Source of the DNA: Marinobacter denitrificans
GTDB taxonomy: Bacteria > Pseudomonadota > Gammaproteobacteria > Pseudomonadales > Oleiphilaceae
Length of the DNA: 64,000 nt
Assembly (NCBI RefSeq): GCF_008795955.1
Contig: NZ_VMHN01000010.1
Span: 62,001 to 126,000 of the forward strand
Reading direction: 5' to 3'
This document shows, one piece after another, positions 44,358-53,019 of this stretch. The position numbers and the translations under genes are program-made. Below the pieces are notes generated by a model. It ran no database searches, was not told where the DNA came from, and was given only the letters and a program-made list of their open reading frames with translations. Each line of letters opens with the position of its first letter. The first letter of the stretch is position 1.

Positions 44358-44769
44358 CCGCCATGGTAAGCCTTGAAATACAAGTAAGCTTGCCTTCCTC
44401 GTTTTCCAGCCGTATTTCCCATACCTGGGTAGTGCCACCAAGGTGAAGGGGACGAGCCGTGCCATAGACCCAGCCTTTGCTGGCTGAGCGAATATGGTTG
44501 GCGTTGATATCCAGCCCCACCGCAATCTGGTTTTCCTCACGGAGACAATAGTTGGCCGCCATGCTGCCCAGGGTTTCCGCCAGCACGACCGATGACCCGC
44601 CGTGGAGAATGCCGAACGGCTGCACCGTGCGTTCATCCACGGGAATGCGGCCGATGAGATAGTCATCGCCGATTTCCACAAATTCAATGCCCATAGTGGC
44701 AACAGCGGTGTTTTTGCTGCCCTCGGCCATTTGTTCAAGGGTAGGAATGCTACGGGTCCAGATTGCCAT
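44341..44769 (-). CDS. Hotdog-fold acyl-CoA thioesterase, MenI/YdiI type
   Basis: A 142-residue PaaI-superfamily thioesterase. The motif ILHGGSSVVLAETLGSMAA carries the catalytic Glu, with the oxyanion Gly-Gly before it; VGLDINANHIRSASKGWVYG is the second conserved strand. It belongs to the YdiI/EntH/MenI group that hydrolyses DHNA-CoA or other aromatic and acyl-CoAs. No menaquinone genes are near, so the physiological substrate is unclear. Its stop lies inside the end of the HD-GYP gene (convergent). Confidence 0.87.
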   Translation of the reverse strand: MAIWTRSIPTLEQMAEGSKNTAVATMGIEFVEIGDDYLIGRIPVDERTVQPFGILHGGSSVVLAETLGSMAANYCLREENQIAVGLDINANHIRSASKGWVYGTARPLHLGGTTQVWEIRLENEEGKLTCISRLTMAVIDRG

Positions 44770-44954
44770 GGTGGTACTGCCTCCTGAGGTTGGTAATTAA
44801 GCATAAAGCGGGTTTGAGTTTATACAGGTAGGCTGCGAACGACTATTGGAATTTTGACGATTTCGTCCTGACAATCAGAGAAACCGCATTGAGGTTCAGC
44901 CGATCTCGCCGGCTCCGCCCAGAGGCATAAACCACAGGTCATTCCGGTCCGGTG

Positions 44955-45701
44955 TCACTTACTGGCGTGGTTCCGATAGCCCGACACGAGCCTGTCGTAG
45001 GTGCCATCCCTTCTGAGTTGCTCAAATGTGGCACTTATCTGCTCCCGCCGTGAAAGCACGGGTGAGTTTCTGGAGATGGCAATGTATGAATGCTCACCCG
45101 GCACCTGATAGGGTGATTCAGAGGCATCGATGCCCAGTTGGTTTACGGTGTAGCGTCCCACCAGTTCTGGGGCTACCACCACATCGACCCGCCCCATCTC
45201 CAGCATCCGCATCAGGTTTTCGTATCGTGCTATCGGCTCTTTGGTGAGCTCCTCGTCTGTATCGAACTTTTCAAAATAACTGGCGCCCGCCAGCACGCCG
45301 ATTTTCATGCCATACAGGTCTTCGTATTCTGTTACGCGGTTTTCATCACGATGATAGAAGAACAGTTTTCGCTCCGGGGGGAAAACCGGCGCCACGAACG
45401 CCATCATTTCCTCCCTTTCCGCCGTCTTCACGGGGCCAAGCATTACATCTATATCGCCATCTTCCATCATTCGTAATATGCGCCGAAATGGCGCCTCAAC
45501 GTAGCGTACGTTCCAGTCAATCCTGTCCGCAATCTCATTGAAAATATCGACATAAAGGCCGGTCACACCCTCATCGGTGACCACACGGTAAGGTGGGGCG
45601 TGGTTAATGCCCACCGTCACGCTCAGGTTATCTTCTGCCGCAGAAACCAGTGGAACTACCAGAAAAAGCCCAAAAAGTAACCGAAAAATAACATGACGCA
45701 C
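44955..45701 (-). CDS. Orphan periplasmic solute-binding protein, family 3
   Basis: A 248-residue protein with signal peptide (about 1-21) and a two-lobed type-3 binding fold (HAPPYRVVTDEGVTGLYVDIF, GDIDVMLGPVKTAEREEMMA). No permease or ATPase gene is adjacent, so it could be a free binding protein or a sensory-type relative. Some residues that bind amino-acid ligands (an Arg in the first lobe) fall in FRRILRMMEDGDID. The ligand is unknown. Flanks of 185 and 238 bases without genes hold nothing I recognise. Confidence 0.8.
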   Translation of the reverse strand: MRHVIFRLLFGLFLVVPLVSAAEDNLSVTVGINHAPPYRVVTDEGVTGLYVDIFNEIADRIDWNVRYVEAPFRRILRMMEDGDIDVMLGPVKTAEREEMMAFVAPVFPPERKLFFYHRDENRVTEYEDLYGMKIGVLAGASYFEKFDTDEELTKEPIARYENLMRMLEMGRVDVVVAPELVGRYTVNQLGIDASESPYQVPGEHSYIAISRNSPVLSRREQISATFEQLRRDGTYDRLVSGYRNHASK

Positions 45702-45939
45702 GAGGGCTTACCCTTCCATGAGATGAATGCAAAACCGCATACCGGAACCCCGGTTCAGTCTTTTGTCCATGATCTCCCAAAGTATAGACAATATACAGTA
45801 AGTGACATCCGCAGGATCTGATCACCGCCAATACCCGTAATGACTGCTCGATAACCGTTGATTTCCGACACAGTCGACGCCACAAACAATGTGTAGGCAG
45901 TCATAACGAACCCATTAAACGATCAAAAGGACAGATTGC

Positions 45940-46623
45940 ATGAAAGTACTGATGGTTCTTACCTCGCACGATCAGATGGGAGACACCGGGCATAAAACCG
46001 GCTTCTGGCTGGAAGAGTTCACAGCTCCTTACTATGTGTTCAAGGACGCCGGTGCCGACATTACCCTCGCCTCGCCGAAAGGTGGTCAGCCACCGGTCGA
46101 CCCTAACAGCGAGACAGACGATGCATTAACGGAAACCACTCGCCGTTTCCAGGAAGATGCCCATGCCAAGGAATCCCTTGCCAGCACCAAAAAACTGGCC
46201 GATGTGGATATGAACGAGTACGACGCCCTCTTCTACCCGGGCGGTCACGGCCCGCTTTGGGATCTGGTGAACAATGAAAAGTCCATGGCCCTGATCAAGA
46301 CCGCCCATGAGCAGGACAAGGTCATCGGTGCCGTATGCCATGCGCCGGCCGTGTTCAAGAATGTGGAAATCAAGCCGGGGCAGAATATTGTGGGTGGCCG
46401 CGAAGTGACCGGCTTCAGCAACAGTGAAGAAGATGCTGTAGGCCTCAGCAGCGTTGTGCCTTTCCTGCTGGAAGACATGCTGAAGGAAAACACCGCCACC
46501 TATTCCAAGGGTGACGACTGGGCACCGCACATCGTGGTGGACGGCAAGCTGATCACTGGCCAGAACCCCGCCTCTTCCGAAGGCGCGGCCAAGGCAGTTG
46601 TACAGGCACTTCAGGGAAGCTGA
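45940..46623 (+). CDS. DJ-1/PfpI family protein (Hsp31-like glyoxalase/chaperone group)
   Basis: A 227-residue class I amidotransferase-like protein. The nucleophile elbow is IGAVCHAPAVF with Cys133-His134; a Glu in the FWLEEFTAPYY segment completes the typical site. YPGGHGPLWDL is the conserved strand-loop before it. Length and motifs match the stress-induced Hsp31/ThiJ group, some of which convert methylglyoxal to lactate or repair glycated molecules. An AAAGGACAG site precedes ATG 45940. It lies 3 bases from the convergent thioesterase gene. Confidence 0.87.
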   Translation: MKVLMVLTSHDQMGDTGHKTGFWLEEFTAPYYVFKDAGADITLASPKGGQPPVDPNSETDDALTETTRRFQEDAHAKESLASTKKLADVDMNEYDALFYPGGHGPLWDLVNNEKSMALIKTAHEQDKVIGAVCHAPAVFKNVEIKPGQNIVGGREVTGFSNSEEDAVGLSSVVPFLLEDMLKENTATYSKGDDWAPHIVVDGKLITGQNPASSEGAAKAVVQALQGS

Positions 46624-46626
46624 ACG

Positions 46627-47082
46627 CTACCCTGAAGGCTGCTGTTCCCCGGCGTGGCTGATGAGCACGCCGGGGGCTCCCACCTCAAGCTTTTCGCGAA
46701 TGTGCGCCGGTATCGGGGTTTTTGCCATCTCAGAGGGCTGAATCAGTACATAGGTAATATCAGCCCCGGCGACCAGTTGCTCGTCACCGAAGCGGACGAA
46801 CTCCAGATGCAGGGTGAACGAGGTATTACCCAGTCGCCCTACCCTGGTCCGCGCCTCCAGCACATCATCAAACCGCGCCGGCGCCCGGTAGTTCACCGTC
46901 ATGCTCACCACCTGGATATCCAGGTCCTGGTCCAGCAGATTCTGGTAGTCCCCGAATAGGGTGCGGATATATTCATTGACGGCAATATCCACGTAGTCTG
47001 CGTAGCGGGCGTTGAAGACCACGCTCTGGGCGTCGCATTCGCCGTAGCGGAAACGGAATCGGAAAGAACTCTCTGAGGCCAT
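46627..47082 (-). CDS. Acyl-CoA thioesterase, YbgC/FadM (4-hydroxybenzoyl-CoA) type
   Basis: A 151-residue hotdog-fold protein. RFRYGECDAQSVVFNARYADYV is the family signature, with the catalytic Asp in the ECDAQ turn. The following VNYRAPARFDDVLEART supports the same group. It is cytosolic and hydrolyses acyl-CoA or acyl-ACP in known members. ATG 47082 is used. It is 50 bases downstream of frmA on the same strand and may be read from the same promoter. Confidence 0.87.
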   Translation of the reverse strand: MASESSFRFRFRYGECDAQSVVFNARYADYVDIAVNEYIRTLFGDYQNLLDQDLDIQVVSMTVNYRAPARFDDVLEARTRVGRLGNTSFTLHLEFVRFGDEQLVAGADITYVLIQPSEMAKTPIPAHIREKLEVGAPGVLISHAGEQQPSG

Positions 47083-47132
47083 CAACTGCTCCTAGCCCTA
47101 CGTCATTAACGCAGGGCTCTGTTCAAATAACG

Positions 47133-48245
47133 TCAGAAATGAATAACCGTCCGGATACTCTTACCCTCATGCATCAACTCAAACGCCTCGTTGATGTCTT
47201 CAAGCGGCATGTTGTGAGTAATGAACACATCCAGAGGAATGTCACCCGTCTTGGCTTTTTCCACGTAGCCCGGCAGCTCGGTACGGCCTTTAACGCCGCC
47301 GAAGGCAGACCCCTTCCAGACCCGGCCGGTCACCAGCTGGAACGGGCGGGTGCGGATTTCCTCGCCGGCACCGGCGACCCCGATGATGATCGATTCGCCC
47401 CAGCCCTTGTGGCAGCACTCCAGGGCTGAACGCATCACGTCCACGTTGCCGATGCACTCGAAGGAGTAGTCCACGCCGCCGTCGGTCATTTCAATGATGA
47501 CTTCCTGGATTGGTTTGCCGTAATCCTTCGGATTGACCACGTCTGTGGCACCCAGCTGTTTGGCGATATCAAACTTACCGGGGTTGATGTCAATGGCGAT
47601 GATGCGGCTGGCCTTGGCCATGGTGGCGCCGATGATGGCGGCCAGGCCGATTCCGCCGAGACCGAAGATGGCCACCGTTGCGCCCTCTTCCACCTTGGCG
47701 GTGTTCAGTACCGCACCGATGCCGGTGGTGACGCCACAACCCAGCAGGCACACTTTGTCCAGCGGCGCTTCCTTGGGGATCTTGGCCAGGGACACCTCCG
47801 GCAGCACGGTGTACTCAGAGAAGGTCGAACAGCCCATGTAGTGATAGATGGGTTCGCCCTTGTAGGAAAAACGGGAGGTGCCATCCGGCATCACACCCTT
47901 GCCCTGGGTTTCACGCACGGAACTGCACAGGTTGGTCTTGCCGGACGTGCAGAACTTGCACTTGCCACACTCGGCTGTGTAGAGGGGAATCACGTGGTCG
48001 CCGACTTCCACGGACGTCACGCCCTCGCCGACGGCCTCAACAATGCCGCCGCCTTCATGGCCCAGGATGGCCGGGAAGTTGCCTTCAGAGTCAGCACCTG
48101 AAAGGGTGTAGGCATCGGTATGGCAAACGCCAGTGGCAACGATGCGCACCAGCACTTCCCCTTTCTGGGGCGGGGCAACGTCCACTTCCACAATTTCCAG
48201 CGGTTTATTGGGGGCAAATGCCACCGCGGCTCGGGATTTGATCAC
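47133..48245 (-). CDS. frmA: S-(hydroxymethyl)glutathione dehydrogenase (class III alcohol dehydrogenase)
   Basis: A 370-residue zinc dehydrogenase, the central enzyme of glutathione-dependent formaldehyde oxidation. Catalytic zinc ligands Cys41 and His63-Glu64; structural-zinc Cys at 93, 96, 99 and 107; NAD-binding FGLGGIGLAAIIG. The start is GTG 48245, 7 bases after AAGGAG. S-formylglutathione hydrolase (frmB/fghA) is not adjacent. It is divergent from the NemR-like regulator, and an operator-like palindrome lies in the 90-base gap, so the regulator may control both directions. Confidence 0.95.
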   Translation of the reverse strand: MIKSRAAVAFAPNKPLEIVEVDVAPPQKGEVLVRIVATGVCHTDAYTLSGADSEGNFPAILGHEGGGIVEAVGEGVTSVEVGDHVIPLYTAECGKCKFCTSGKTNLCSSVRETQGKGVMPDGTSRFSYKGEPIYHYMGCSTFSEYTVLPEVSLAKIPKEAPLDKVCLLGCGVTTGIGAVLNTAKVEEGATVAIFGLGGIGLAAIIGATMAKASRIIAIDINPGKFDIAKQLGATDVVNPKDYGKPIQEVIIEMTDGGVDYSFECIGNVDVMRSALECCHKGWGESIIIGVAGAGEEIRTRPFQLVTGRVWKGSAFGGVKGRTELPGYVEKAKTGDIPLDVFITHNMPLEDINEAFELMHEGKSIRTVIHF

Positions 48246-48309
48246 TGGCAGACTCCTTCAAAAAAGATTCGGGATCGAATGTCTCGGGTTATACAGGTTT
48301 GACGTATTG

Positions 48310-48324
48310 TAGACGACCGGTCTA
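48310..48324. promoter_or_regulatory. Operator-like palindrome between frmA and the TetR gene
   Basis: TAGACGACCGGTCTA, two perfect 5-bp inverted half-sites (TAGAC / GTCTA) separated by 5 bases. The same half-sites recur before the old yellow enzyme gene. They resemble the NemR operator half-site TAGAC(C) as I remember it. The site sits 11 bases before the regulator start codon, so binding would block it directly. Confidence 0.7.
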
Positions 48325-48335
48325 ATATCACAACC

Positions 48336-48923
48336 ATGACATCCAACGACACGCGCAACCACATCATCCACACCGGCGCCGACCTGATCGGCCAGAAGGG
48401 CTTCGGTGCCACTGGCATCAATGCCGTGCTGACCACGGCCGGTGTCCCCAAGGGGTCGTTCTACCATTACTTTAGCAGCAAGAATGACTTCGGGTTGGCT
48501 GTCATCGATACCTTTGCACAGGAATACGACACCAAGCTGGATCAGATCCTTAACAACACCAGCCGCTCCTGTGTCGACCGGCTCCGCGCCTATTTCGACA
48601 CTGGCCTGGAAACCATGGCCAGCTGCGAATACACCCGTGGATGCTTGATTGGTAACCTGGGGCAGGAACTGGCAGGACAGAACGAAGTTTTCCGCAAACG
48701 CCTGGATACCGTTTTCCAGGGGTGGGAAAAGCGTTTCGAACGCTGTATTGAAGAGGCCCGGCAGGCCGGTGATGTCGACGACTCCATCGATCCCGCTGAC
48801 GTGGCCAGCTTCCTGCTGTCCGGCTGGGAAGGCGCTATTCTCAGGGCCAAGGTTCTGAAATCGACAGAACCCATGGAGCGGTTTGTGCGGGTCTTTTTTC
48901 ATCAATGCCTGGGTATTCGCTGA
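48336..48923 (+). CDS. nemR: TetR-family repressor, NemR/AcuR-like
   Basis: A 195-residue TetR regulator. The helix-turn-helix is INAVLTTAGVPKGSFYHYFS (residues ~28-47). The opening DTRNHIIHTGADL and the middle EYTRGCLIGNLGQELAG match NemR; the Cys in RGCLIGNL corresponds to a conserved Cys of NemR, a redox/electrophile-responsive repressor of nemA. It sits between frmA (divergent) and an old yellow enzyme, with palindromes in both promoters. It probably derepresses detoxification genes when Cys residues react with quinones, aldehydes or similar electrophiles (inference). Confidence 0.85.
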   Translation: MTSNDTRNHIIHTGADLIGQKGFGATGINAVLTTAGVPKGSFYHYFSSKNDFGLAVIDTFAQEYDTKLDQILNNTSRSCVDRLRAYFDTGLETMASCEYTRGCLIGNLGQELAGQNEVFRKRLDTVFQGWEKRFERCIEEARQAGDVDDSIDPADVASFLLSGWEGAILRAKVLKSTEPMERFVRVFFHQCLGIR

Positions 48924-48951
48924 ACCCACACTTTTTTTCCAAGATGACTAG

Positions 48952-48963
48952 TAGACTGGTCTA
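48952..48963. promoter_or_regulatory. Operator-like palindrome before the old yellow enzyme gene
   Basis: TAGACTGGTCTA, the TAGAC / GTCTA half-sites with a 2-base spacer, 35 bases before the ATG of the reductase. It repeats the half-sites found at 48310-48324, with different spacing. Confidence 0.7.
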
Positions 48964-48998
48964 ATTAATTCCTATTAATCTCTGACGGAGAATGGCCT

Positions 48999-50120
48999 AT
49001 GAACAATGTAAATGACGCACTGTTTCAACCGCACGATCTTGGCACTCTCACACTGCCCAACCGTGTGCTGATGTCACCCCTGACCCGTTCCCGCTCCAGT
49101 CAGCCCGGAGACGTACCGAACGACATGAATGCTCAGTACTATCAGCAGCGTGCAAGTGCCGGCCTGATCATCAGCGAGGCCACCCAGGTGTCTCCTCAGG
49201 GCAAGGGCTACGCATTCACGCCAGGCATCCACTCGGAAGAGCAGATTGAGGGCTGGCGCAAGGTCACCAGTGCCGTTCATATGGCAGGCGGTCGCATTCA
49301 TATGCAGCTTTGGCACGTTGGCCGCATTTCCCACACAGCTCTACAGCCCGACGGTAACAAGCCTGTAGCTCCCTCGGCGATCAAACCTGAAGGCGCCAAA
49401 ACCTTCATCAGCGCCGATTCCGGCATGGTGGACGTCCCTGAACCAAGAGCCCTGGAAACGAACGAGATGGGGGACATTGTGGAGCAGTATCGCCAGGGCG
49501 CATTGAACGCCAAAGCGGCCGGGTTTGATGGTGTTGAAGTACACGCTGCCAACGGCTACTTGCTCGACCAGTTTCTCAAGAGTGGCAGCAACCAGCGGAG
49601 CGATGAATTCGGCGGTTCCGTTGAGAATCGAATGCGCCTGCCACTGATGGTTATAGAAGCTGTAATCGACGTCTGGGGCAAGGACAACGTCGGTGTTCGG
49701 GTCAGCCCGACAGGCAGTTTCAACGCCATGTACGACGAAAATCCTGTAGAAACCTTTGGTGAATTCGCTAAGCGGCTGAATGCGTTGGGCATCAGCTACA
49801 TCGAGGTCGTGGAAGATTCCTTCCAGGGCAATCATGCGAACGGCCGCCCGGAATCAGTGATCGATGCCATTCAGGCGGGGTTTCACGGTACTTACATCGC
49901 CAACGGCGCCTATACCGCTGAAGAAGCCCGCAAGCGCATCGGCAGTGGCCGTTGTGACCTGGTGACCTTTGGCCGTCCATTCATCGCCAATCCCGATTTG
50001 CCAGAGCGCTTTCGCCAACATGCAGACCTGAACAAATGGGATGACAGCACCTTTTACGGCGGCGATGAGCGAGGCTATACCGATTATCCAACGCTGAAAG
50101 AGCTCGAATTCAGCGCCTGA
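48999..50120 (+). CDS. nemA: Old yellow enzyme family alkene reductase, NemA-like
   Basis: A 373-residue FMN-dependent ene-reductase (TIM barrel). The substrate-binding pair is His182 and Asn185 in GVEVHAANGYLLDQF; the FMN-binding start LPNRVLMSPLTRSRS and C-terminal TFGRPFIANPDLPER match NemA/XenB-type proteins. It reduces activated C=C bonds and nitro compounds with NAD(P)H, detoxifying electrophiles. Adjacent to a NemR-like repressor and preceded by the same operator half-sites. GACGGAG precedes the ATG. An SDR follows 31 bases on and is likely in the same transcript. Confidence 0.93.
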   Translation: MNNVNDALFQPHDLGTLTLPNRVLMSPLTRSRSSQPGDVPNDMNAQYYQQRASAGLIISEATQVSPQGKGYAFTPGIHSEEQIEGWRKVTSAVHMAGGRIHMQLWHVGRISHTALQPDGNKPVAPSAIKPEGAKTFISADSGMVDVPEPRALETNEMGDIVEQYRQGALNAKAAGFDGVEVHAANGYLLDQFLKSGSNQRSDEFGGSVENRMRLPLMVIEAVIDVWGKDNVGVRVSPTGSFNAMYDENPVETFGEFAKRLNALGISYIEVVEDSFQGNHANGRPESVIDAIQAGFHGTYIANGAYTAEEARKRIGSGRCDLVTFGRPFIANPDLPERFRQHADLNKWDDSTFYGGDERGYTDYPTLKELEFSA

Positions 50121-50151
50121 ACAGCACTTTCCCAAGAAAAGGAGTCAAACC

Positions 50152-50901
50152 ATGAGCACTGACAGCGATCCGATCAATAGCAAAGTTGTGATTATTACCG
50201 GCGCCAGCAGTGGACTGGGCGAGGCCACTGCTCGTCGCCTTGCAGCCAGGGGGGCCCGGCTGGTACTTGCAGCCCGACGCGAAGACCGCCTTTCCAAACT
50301 GGCAGAAGATCTGAAAGCCAAAGGTGCCGAGGTGATCTGGCAGGTCACGGACGTGACCGACCGAAACCAGGTGGAGTCCCTTGCTGCCGCCGCTAAGAAA
50401 GCCTTCGGCCGGATTGATGTCCTGGTCAACAACGCCGGCCTGATGCCACTGGCGCCACTGGATGCCCTGAAGGTCGATGAGTGGGATCAGATGGTGGACG
50501 TCAACATCAAGGGTGTGATGTATGGCATTGCGGCTGTGCTGCCAACCATGCGGGAACAACACAGCGGGCACGTGATCAACCTGTCATCGGTCGCAGGCCA
50601 CAAACTGTTTCCGGGCGCTGCGGTCTATTGCGCTACCAAATACGCGGTAAAAGCCCTCTCAGAAGGTCTGCGCATGGAAGCCGGTGACGAGATCCGTAGC
50701 ACCAATATCTCGCCGGGTGCCGTAGCAACCGAGTTAACCAGCACCATCACCGACCCAGACGCCAAAAAGGCAGCAGACGAGCTCTACGAGGTGGCAATTG
50801 ATGCCGACGCAGTGGCCCGAGCCATTGTTTATGCCATCGAACAGCCTGCGGACGTGGATATAAACGAAATCATCCTGAGGCCTACCGCTCAGGAGTTGTA
50901 A
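50152..50901 (+). CDS. Short-chain dehydrogenase/reductase
   Basis: A 249-residue classical SDR. The cofactor motif is TGASSGLGEATARRLA (from Thr16), NNAG stabilises the fold, and the catalytic set is Ser in NLSSVAG with Tyr159-x3-Lys163 (YCATK). Arg residues after strand 2 (LAARREDR) suggest NADPH. It closes the regulator-reductase-SDR set, so it probably reduces carbonyl compounds in the same stress response. A strong hairpin follows. Confidence 0.9.
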   Translation: MSTDSDPINSKVVIITGASSGLGEATARRLAARGARLVLAARREDRLSKLAEDLKAKGAEVIWQVTDVTDRNQVESLAAAAKKAFGRIDVLVNNAGLMPLAPLDALKVDEWDQMVDVNIKGVMYGIAAVLPTMREQHSGHVINLSSVAGHKLFPGAAVYCATKYAVKALSEGLRMEAGDEIRSTNISPGAVATELTSTITDPDAKKAADELYEVAIDADAVARAIVYAIEQPADVDINEIILRPTAQEL

Positions 50902-50910
50902 AGCCTGAAA

Positions 50911-50948
50911 TGCCGCAACGCCGCCTTCCCCCTGGCGGAGTTGCGGCA
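50911..50948 (+). terminator. Long hairpin ending the nemR-nemA-SDR unit
   Basis: TGCCGCAAC-G-CCGCC pairs with GGCGG-A-GTTGCGGCA, a 14-bp stem with one mismatch and an 8-base loop, 9 bases after the SDR stop. It is not followed by a T run, so Rho-independent termination would be incomplete. Confidence 0.6.
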
Positions 50949-51013
50949 ATCTAACACCCCACAAACAACGTAGAACTTCCTGTTTTCCATACTCTACTCA
51001 GAGGTTCCGTACT

Positions 51014-52342
51014 GTGGTCAGCCTTTACTGGTTCACGCGAGATCTGCGCCTGCATGATAACGCAGCCCTGCTGGCCGCCTCAAAGTCGGACATGCTGGTC
51101 TGCGTCTACGTTGTTGACTCGCGATGGTTTACCCCTGGCCCGTTCCAATGCAAGACCATGGGCAATCACCGTTGGCGTTTTCTGTGGCAAAGCCTGATGG
51201 CCCTTGAACGCAGGCTGAGGTCAATGGGGCAGCGATTGCATATAGCCTTTGGCGACCCTGAAGTGGTCATTCCGGAACTGGTACATAATCATCGGATAGA
51301 ACGAGTGATACGCTCCCGCCTGCCCGGCACACGGGAAGCCAACCAATGGTGGGCGATCAAGAATAGCCTTCCCGAAACGATGTTCCAACAATTTGAAACC
51401 CTGAGCCTGTTCACCGAGAGCTCTCTGCCAATGACGTTGGAGAGTCTGCCAGGCACTTTTTCAGGGTTCCGTAAGCAGGTGGAAACCACTGGCGGGCGCG
51501 ACTCCGGAAGCTTGCGTATCCGCACTTTGACAGCGCTCCCTCCGGCGCCCGGCTACCCGGAAGACACTCGGGGTAAATGCCCGCCTATTCCCGAGCCTCA
51601 CCAGCCTGTGTGGTTTACCGGTGGCGAGTCGGCAGGCCTGAAAAGGCTCCACGACTACCTGTTCATCAACCACCACATCGATTCCTACAAACAAACCCGC
51701 AACGCGCTGGACGATGCCGAGGCATCTTCCCGCCTGTCGCCCTGGCTGGCCAACGGCTCGCTCTCCGCCCGCGAAGTAGCTGATACCATCAGCGAGTATG
51801 AAGAAAAGCACGTCAGGAACGACTCCACTTACTGGCTATGGTTCGAATTGCTATGGCGGGAATACTTCTACTGGTACGCGATGAAGCACGGGGCCAAGCT
51901 GTTTCGCCGGGACGGAGTACAGCAGAAAAAACGTTCAGCGTCCTTCTACCCCCATCGCTTCAAAGCCTGGTGTGCTGGCAGCACCGAATACCCTTTGGTA
52001 AACGCAGCCATGAACCAGCTTCGGGAAACCGGGTACATTAGCAACCGTAGCCGACAGATTGTCGCCAGCTGCCTGGTAAACGAACTGGAGCTGGACTGGC
52101 GTTACGGCGCGGCCTGGTTTGAAGAGCAACTGGTGGATTACGACGTTGCCAGCAATTATGGCAACTGGCAGTACCTCGCTGGTGTTGGCGCGGACCCCAG
52201 GGGACCGAGGCACTTCAACCTGGAAAAACAGGCGCGCCAGTTTGACCCGAAGGGTGAGTTTGTAAAGCGCTGGAAAGGGAACGCGACCCAGCCGGTCGGC
52301 CTGCACCTGGTTGATGCCGCCGACTGGCCAGTGGGATACTGA
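51014..52342 (+). CDS. DASH-type cryptochrome/photolyase
   Basis: A 442-residue photolyase-family flavoprotein. N-terminal Rossmann domain opens SLYWFTRDLRLHDNAALL; GTFSGFRKQVE near residue 155 is a DASH hallmark. The FAD-binding helical half includes WFELLWREYFYWYAMKHG, SNRSRQIVASCLVNELELDW and SNYGNWQYLAGVGADPRG with the Asp that protonates flavin. Start is GTG 51014. DASH proteins repair pyrimidine dimers in single-stranded DNA with blue light. It has its own promoter region (112 bases) and is followed after 30 bases by a small uncharacterised gene. Confidence 0.9.
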   Translation: MVSLYWFTRDLRLHDNAALLAASKSDMLVCVYVVDSRWFTPGPFQCKTMGNHRWRFLWQSLMALERRLRSMGQRLHIAFGDPEVVIPELVHNHRIERVIRSRLPGTREANQWWAIKNSLPETMFQQFETLSLFTESSLPMTLESLPGTFSGFRKQVETTGGRDSGSLRIRTLTALPPAPGYPEDTRGKCPPIPEPHQPVWFTGGESAGLKRLHDYLFINHHIDSYKQTRNALDDAEASSRLSPWLANGSLSAREVADTISEYEEKHVRNDSTYWLWFELLWREYFYWYAMKHGAKLFRRDGVQQKKRSASFYPHRFKAWCAGSTEYPLVNAAMNQLRETGYISNRSRQIVASCLVNELELDWRYGAAWFEEQLVDYDVASNYGNWQYLAGVGADPRGPRHFNLEKQARQFDPKGEFVKRWKGNATQPVGLHLVDAADWPVGY

Positions 52343-52372
52343 CGGCTCAACCCTGACAGGACACGCCCGATC

Positions 52373-52852
52373 ATGACTACTCCCCATCAGGCCCTGGCCC
52401 GCATTATCGACACCTGCCAACCCACTACGCTGGTGGTCTGTGGCAAGATAGCTGGCCAGGTGGGTGATCACTGGTGCCACCATCATAGCGACTCCGCCAT
52501 AACAACGCTGGACCCCGAGGCTCCCAACGATGCCTTTCCGCTACCCCGGACTCAGGACCTGGCGCTGATTACCGGCACCCTGGAACACCTGAACCACGAA
52601 CAGGGTGAAATCCTGCTGGGCCAGCTCCGCAACTATGGAACCCACCAGATCGCCGTAGTAGTGGCAGACAGTCCCGAGTGGGCATTTACTGACTTCATCG
52701 CACTGGGTTTCCGCCGCCAGGCCGAAGTGGAGGGCGAGAACGAGTCGCTCACCCTTTACACCTATAACATCGACAGCTACAACCACAAACGCGCATGGAA
52801 CAACCCGGATAACTGGGCCAACCCTGAGATGTGGGGCAAGGCTTGGTGGTAA
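52373..52852 (+). CDS. Uncharacterised protein (DUF6231-like)
   Basis: A 159-residue soluble protein without signal peptide or membrane segments. The central part (DLALITGTLEHLNHEQGEIL then LRNYGTHQIAVVVADSPEW) reads like a degenerate Rossmann/methyltransferase fold lacking the SAM glycine motif. The C-terminus is rich in Asn, Trp and Pro (KRAWNNPDNWANPEMWGKAW). I believe this corresponds to DUF6231, found in marine gammaproteobacteria, but this is from memory. It lies 30 bases after the photolyase and is probably co-transcribed with it. Confidence 0.65.
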   Translation: MTTPHQALARIIDTCQPTTLVVCGKIAGQVGDHWCHHHSDSAITTLDPEAPNDAFPLPRTQDLALITGTLEHLNHEQGEILLGQLRNYGTHQIAVVVADSPEWAFTDFIALGFRRQAEVEGENESLTLYTYNIDSYNHKRAWNNPDNWANPEMWGKAWW

Positions 52853-52905
52853 CACCACCTTAACAGTGTGTCGAATTTATTTACATATTCCGGAGCAGCG
52901 CCCAG

Positions 52906-52929
52906 TTTCAGAAAGATAGCCAACTGAAA
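52906..52929. promoter_or_regulatory. Inverted repeat upstream of the sigma-54 promoter (candidate activator site)
   Basis: TTTCAG, 12 bases, CTGAAA: a perfect 6-bp inverted repeat centred about 39 bases before the -24 element. Its place fits an enhancer-binding protein site; PrsR is the obvious candidate for a PEP-CTERM gene (inference). Confidence 0.5.
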
Positions 52930-52948
52930 TAACGAGCTTTTGCCGATA

Positions 52949-52964
52949 TGGCACTCAATCTGCT
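52949..52964 (+). promoter_or_regulatory. Sigma-54 (-24/-12) promoter of the PEP-CTERM gene
   Basis: TGGCACTCAATCTGCT matches the TGGCAC-N5-TTGC consensus with GG and GC at the obligatory 12-base distance; only the first T of TTGC is changed. The predicted start of transcription is near 52975, giving a leader of about 45 bases. Confidence 0.75.
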
Positions 52965-53019
52965 TACTTTTTATACATGCCGCGTGCATACCCATGAATT
53001 GTCAGATTGAGGTAAAACA

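Noticed and set aside
45628..45885. Short minus-strand frame in the gap before the orphan binding protein
   Set aside because: No ribosome site or family similarity, and it overlaps the real gene's signal peptide region.
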